Positions 20,533 through 24,238 of a stretch of DNA of 24,238 nt are shown here, in pieces. The position numbers and the translations under genes were made by a program. The notes beneath the pieces are model-generated. The model was not told the DNA's origin and did no database searches. It saw nothing but the letters and a program-made list of their open reading frames with translations. The DNA lies in the NCBI RefSeq assembly GCF_000485595.1, contig NW_014577178.1:201388-225625 (forward strand). The letters are read 5' to 3'. Every line of letters starts with the position of its first letter. Position 1 is the stretch's first letter. This DNA is from Priapulus caudatus. Lineage: Eukaryota; Priapulida; Priapulimorpha; Priapulimorphida; Priapulidae.

Positions 20533-20800
20533 TGTGCTTGCGGATTTGTGGATTTATAGTGCAGCATCAATCAAAAAATTATTTTCCCAGTTAAATTATT
20601 ATCTTACCTTAACGATCTTTTTCACATGTAATATCTGTTGCTGACTGTAACATTTCTCTGTAATTATACAGAAGCAACCGCACAGCTGTGACGTTTAAAT
20701 ACAAATCATGATGAAATTTTATTTAACAGGAAGAAGAATGTTTTATTATTTCATATTTATTTCTCAAGTTCTTAGTCGTTAATTTTAGCAAATATACATA

Positions 20801-20872
20801 TAGCACGAATCGCACGAATAGCACGAATAGCACGATAGCACGACGAAAAACGCACGAAATAGCACGAACGCC
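20801..20872. repeat. 9-bp AGCACGAAT minisatellite
   Basis: The unit AGCACGAAT is repeated several times and becomes irregular (AGCACGA, CGCACGAA) to the right. It is unrelated to the inverted-repeat element that begins about 75 bp further on. Confidence 0.85.
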
Positions 20873-20947
20873 ACACTGAGGAAAAACTACTCTCACACCT
20901 CGGCGTGCCTTTTCGCACACACGCACACACAAATGCACGCGTGCTTA

Positions 20948-21088
20948 AGCCCGGCGCACACGTGAGTAATTTTACTCAAGTAAAATGATGCCGCGTCAAA
21001 ATACTCAACGAAAATCCGATCACACGTGAGTATTTGACGCATGCATCATTTTACTTGAGTAAAATTAACTCAGCGTGTGCGCCGGGCT
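20948..21088. mobile_element. 141-bp foldback MITE with TTA target duplication
   Basis: The element starts AGCCCGGCGCACAC and ends with its reverse complement. The arms of roughly 60 bp pair almost throughout, with a few indels, around a centre near 21018. TTA flanks both ends (20945-20947, 21089-21091). Its length excludes a transposase, so it is non-autonomous. The TTA duplication suits PIF/Harbinger. The terminus resembles that of the intronic element at 15135 (AGCC-TAGCGCACACAC), suggesting the same transposase source. Confidence 0.88.
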
Positions 21089-21091
21089 TTA

Positions 21092-21952
21092 CCTACATAA
21101 GCACACACAGTTATACAAATTTACATCGAAACACGAATTAGGGTCCCTATACGAACGCACGCAACGGCTCGTATATACCGACATATGCCGCAGCCGCACG
21201 TACCTCACGAGCACAGACTATCATTCCCAAACATTGCAAGAATCGTCACATACACTCACACGCGTATTTCGCTAACCCTTTATAAAATACCCCGCGCAAT
21301 ATACCGTGAGGTGATAATATTTAGGATTGCTTCTTTTCGGTTCACTATAATTTCACAAGTATCGACAGCTACTCTGTGTTCGAAACGTTTATCTTTTCAC
21401 TTTATCTTACACTATTATCGCAACTCACAAGTAGAAAACGCTGTGTCAAAATAGACAGTGCATTTCTCTAACGCGAGTATATTTATAGAGAGTACCAGCT
21501 CATCCGTGGGGACATCAATTTAATTACTTGCCTTTATATCCGCACTCGTGTGACAACTCATTTTGATATAAACATTTTATGCACGTTCGCTGCCAGTTAA
21601 AAATAGTTTTGTTTAGCGCACGAGTGGGCACGATATGGACTGTAATATGCATGGCGGGTTCAGTGCTTCCGCGGTGATTTCACAATTAATCTATTTCAAT
21701 TTTTTTTTTACAATTAAACCAATTTTCTTTTTAGTGAATAATGAATCTATCGCTAGCAATCGCGCAACTTTCTTTAATATTGACTGGCTCTGCGTAGTGT
21801 GTGCTTCTGTTTCTGAAACAATTATTCGTATCCGCGTATGCATGCTCCACTCCACACTTGTCGCTAACCTATCAGTTACCTAATATACTAAACTGATAAT
21901 CAACTGAACGCACTGCTGAAGCATCAAATACTGGCGCATCCGGAGTTCTCAT
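21092..21952. other. Spacer between two MITEs, no gene seen
   Basis: Contains several short open frames (up to 89 codons) with no recognisable features on either strand. No repeats stand out. Confidence 0.5.
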
Positions 21953-21955
21953 AAT

Positions 21956-22366
21956 AGGCCGCGTTCACACACAAGAAAAACCGCGATGCTAATCGCGATG
22001 AAATACGCGAGATAATTGTGTCGTTGTTCACACAGGCGAATAATCGCGCTAATCGCGAGCGGGCGGATAATTCTATGTATAGAACTGCGCATGCTCACTG
22101 CCGGAATGATGCTCACTGCCGCATATATCACTGCTCACTCGCTTGATAATGATGGGATAGAAAATACCGGATTATTTGGCGCGAGCGTTCACACCCCAAA
22201 TAATCGCATTTTGCGAATAATCTAATGCGATTTGGAGCGCGATGCTGAGCGATTATTAGTGAGGTATTATTGCGTTCACACTTGTAATAATTCTCGGTAT
22301 TTCGATCGCGCGATGCAAAAACCGGGATTTGCATCCCGCTTATTCGCGCCAGTGTGAACCGCGCCT
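21956..22366. mobile_element. 411-bp MITE with GTTCACAC subterminal repeats
   Basis: The 15-bp imperfect terminal inverted repeats are AGGCCGCGTTCACAC at left and the complement of AGGCGCGGTTCACAC at right (12 of 15 matching). AAT flanks both ends (21953-21955, 22367-22369); alternatively, a shifted boundary gives a TA duplication. The octamer GTTCACAC recurs at 21963, 22026, 22187 and 22274 and inverted at 22352, usually followed by AT-rich sequence with AATCGC motifs. Such repeated subterminal motifs are typical transposase-binding sites. No transposase frame is present. Confidence 0.78.
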
Positions 22367-22689
22367 AATGAGGCAGATTACTAACAACAATATCTGCACA
22401 ATAATCTTACAATAAGTTGCACAAATAGTTTACAATAAATTGCTTGTGTCAATTTCTACTGTTTGGTAAAGACCATCCGTTTCCTATGTCATGGCCTGCC
22501 TATAAAGATCCAAGGCACTATAACGGGTATCACATGCCAATCCAATTTCAATGTAGTCACATTACTTGACGACAAGATGGCGACACTTCTTAACTGACAG
22601 CACACGTGGCAGGGCGACAGATATCCACATCCAAGTGTGGCCTAGGCGCCCGCTGGCGCAATATATACACTGTGCAAGTGATGCAGCCT

Positions 22690-22890
22690 ACTTTTCTTAG
22701 CTGGAGGCAGTATAGCTACAACGCAAGGCCTTACGCCACTACTATATAGAAGGCCTTATGCCCCTTCATACACAATACTTATACAATACTTTATACACGT
22801 GGCCTTGGTGGGCCCGCCAGCATACATTATACTACAATACTATATAGATGGCATTAGGCCACCGTCATATACAATACTATAATATTAGTA
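22690..22890. repeat. Degenerate tandem repeat, unit about 50 bp
   Basis: ACTATATAGAAGGCCTTATGCC-like sequence recurs as ATACTATATAGATGGCATTAGGCC and as a shorter CTTTATACACGTGGCCTTGG between them. CATACACAATACT-like linkers separate them. About four copies are recognisable, with many indels. Confidence 0.6.
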
Positions 22891-23014
22891 CAGTAAGATT
22901 AGGAAAAATCGTTCAAATTGTGAAAAAAAGTATGAAAATTGTAGCACTTGCATACTTTTTGGTATGCTCTTTCAATTTTAAAAGCAGGACACAACGCGAT
23001 CGCAACTACCAACT

Positions 23015-23530
23015 TCGGCCGCCATCTTGAATTAAAAATTGGCGCGCGTCATTTCTTAAAAATAGCTATATCTCGGTTAAGTAATCTCGTACAGACTTGA
23101 AGAATTGACTGACAGGACGTAATTTGGGTTCTATTTCAATCACAAGCAACGCTGATGGGCATGTGAATCCAATGGCGTTTTCGGCGCGCCATCTTTGAAT
23201 TGCAAAATGGCCGCCGTCTATTTCTTACAAAATAGCTATATCTCGGTTAATAATGCTTCGTAGCAGACTTGAAAATTGACTGCCAGACGTTAATTTGGGC
23301 GTTACTATTTCATACAACACGTAGATGCATTGTGATCCAAGGGCCGTTTTCGGCCACATCTTGAATTCAAATGGCCGCCGTCATTTCTTAAAAAATAGCC
23401 TATATCTCGGCTTAATAATGCTTCATAGCAGCACTGTGAAAATTTCTGACAGACGTATTTGGGTTACTATTTCATACAACAACGTGATGCATGTGATCAA
23501 GGGCCGGATTCAAAATGGCCGTCCATAAAA
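23015..23530. repeat. Tandem satellite, about 165-bp unit, three copies
   Basis: The landmark AATAGCTATATCTCGG recurs at 23061 and 23231, and in altered form at 23393, giving spacings of 170 and 162 bp. Each unit also carries GGCCGCCGTC-ATTTCTTA, AGACTTGAAAATTGACTG-like and ATTTGGG-TACTATTTC segments. The first copy includes GCCGCCATCTT (23018-23028), the complement of the YY1 consensus AAGATGGCGGC; later copies have it disrupted. Copies differ by many single-base indels. Confidence 0.85.
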
Positions 23531-23796
23531 CATTACAAACTTAGCATATTCCGTTCAACGGGAAGATATAGAGACGTGAACAATTTGCCGACGGCGGGCA
23601 GCGTTAATACCCATCCGCGCAAGTCGAGACCGTGCCGTATCAACACGGTCGTGGAACGCGATGAAAAACACGCATTTTATCGTGGAGTTCTAAACACGCA
23701 ATTTCAACGTGCCGTTGCTTCAAGTAAGATGCGACGGGTACACAAGGCAGTGTTCAAAAAATTCGCGCACCAAGCACGCCGCAACGCATAGTATGC
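23531..23796. other. Short unique stretch between satellites
   Basis: An open + frame runs out of the satellite and ends at 23791. Its last 70 or so codons are rich in Arg, Lys and His but match no family I recognise. Antisense frames are equally open in part. I do not call a gene. Confidence 0.45.
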
Positions 23797-24225
23797 GCAC
23801 GCACGCACGAAACAAAGCATATATACCGAGACGCCGCACCATACAGAACTTATATACGCCGCGCGAGACAGCGCACGCACAGTAACAGTACTATAGCTAC
23901 CGCGCAGAGCACGCCACGCCACATAACAGAACCTTCGCCGCGATAAATCGCAGCGCGATGGCCGGCACGGCACATAACAGGTACCTATACCCCGCGCGCA
24001 GACGCACGCACTTCGTCATACGGAGCAACCAGTACAGGTCCTATAACGCGCGCCGAGCACGCAGCAGCACATAACAGAGATCCTATAGCGCCCGGAGAAC
24101 GCACGGCACATAACAGATAGCGATACGCGCCGGCGAGCACGGCACGCAAGATAACAGGTAGCCTCATATACGCGCGGCGAGCACGCACGCACATAAGCAG
24201 ATATCTATACGCCCGTGAGACAAAA
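23797..24225. repeat. GC-rich minisatellite, about 40-bp unit, to the right edge
   Basis: The motif CACATAACAG recurs, with changes, at 23883, 23923, 23974, 24071, 24110, 24151 and 24193, mostly 39-42 bp apart. Each is followed by a TCCTATA-like box and a GCGCGCCGAGCACGCACG-like box. About ten degenerate copies fill the end of the window. Arg/Ala-rich open frames here are by-products. Confidence 0.85.
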
Positions 24226-24238
24226 GGAACAAGAAGAA

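Noticed and set aside
23459-23791. 110-codon + frame ending next to the minisatellite
   Set aside because: The first third is satellite sequence and the remainder matches no family I recognise.
1-24238. tRNA genes, rRNA, CRISPR arrays, prokaryotic operons
   Set aside because: No B-box with a cloverleaf, no conserved rRNA segments, no regularly spaced direct repeats with unique spacers, and spliced eukaryotic gene structure throughout.

Overview
The window looks like nuclear DNA of an invertebrate animal. It is AT-rich and intron-rich, with many microsatellites, several miniature inverted-repeat elements and one spliced gene. There are no bacterial-type genes, rRNA, tRNA or CRISPR arrays. The gene's closest resemblance is to cuticlin/apical-matrix zona pellucida (ZP) proteins of arthropods and nematodes, so I lean towards an ecdysozoan. 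That is an inference from family style, not a species identification.

The one well-supported gene lies on the + strand at about 8.37-19.05 kb. A compact promoter (a perfect palindromic CRE followed by a TATA-like box) precedes a short non-coding first exon. Nine coding exons (8665-18650) then join with matching splice phases into a 433-residue type I membrane protein. In order it has a signal peptide, a ZP-N domain, a ZP-C domain, a dibasic furin-type site, a hydrophobic patch, one transmembrane helix and a short tail. This is the layout of ZP precursors that are released by cleavage and polymerise in an extracellular matrix.

Layout: 1-3.1 kb is non-coding, with (GA)n, a CGTAC array and a long TG/CG tract. 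3.18-3.54 kb holds two hammerhead-like RNA motifs on the - strand, each inside an inverted repeat, with a (TA)n tract between them. The second can be folded by eye into a minimal type I hammerhead. 3.5-8.3 kb has no gene I can support. 8.4-18.65 kb is the ZP gene; its 5.3-kb second intron carries a long alternating purine-pyrimidine tract, and a later intron carries a 525-bp foldback element. 18.65-20.4 kb holds the 3' flank, an apparent diverged copy of part of the transmembrane exon, and an unassigned open segment. 20.4-22.4 kb has more microsatellites and two further inverted-repeat elements. 22.7-24.2 kb is almost entirely tandem repeats (about 50-bp, 165-bp and 40-bp units).

The elements at 15.1 and 20.9 kb share similar termini and TTA target duplications, and the one at 21.95 kb has related termini. 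This suggests one MITE superfamily (PIF/Harbinger-like by target-site size) is active here. The window begins and ends in simple or tandem repeats, which may mark assembly breakpoints.
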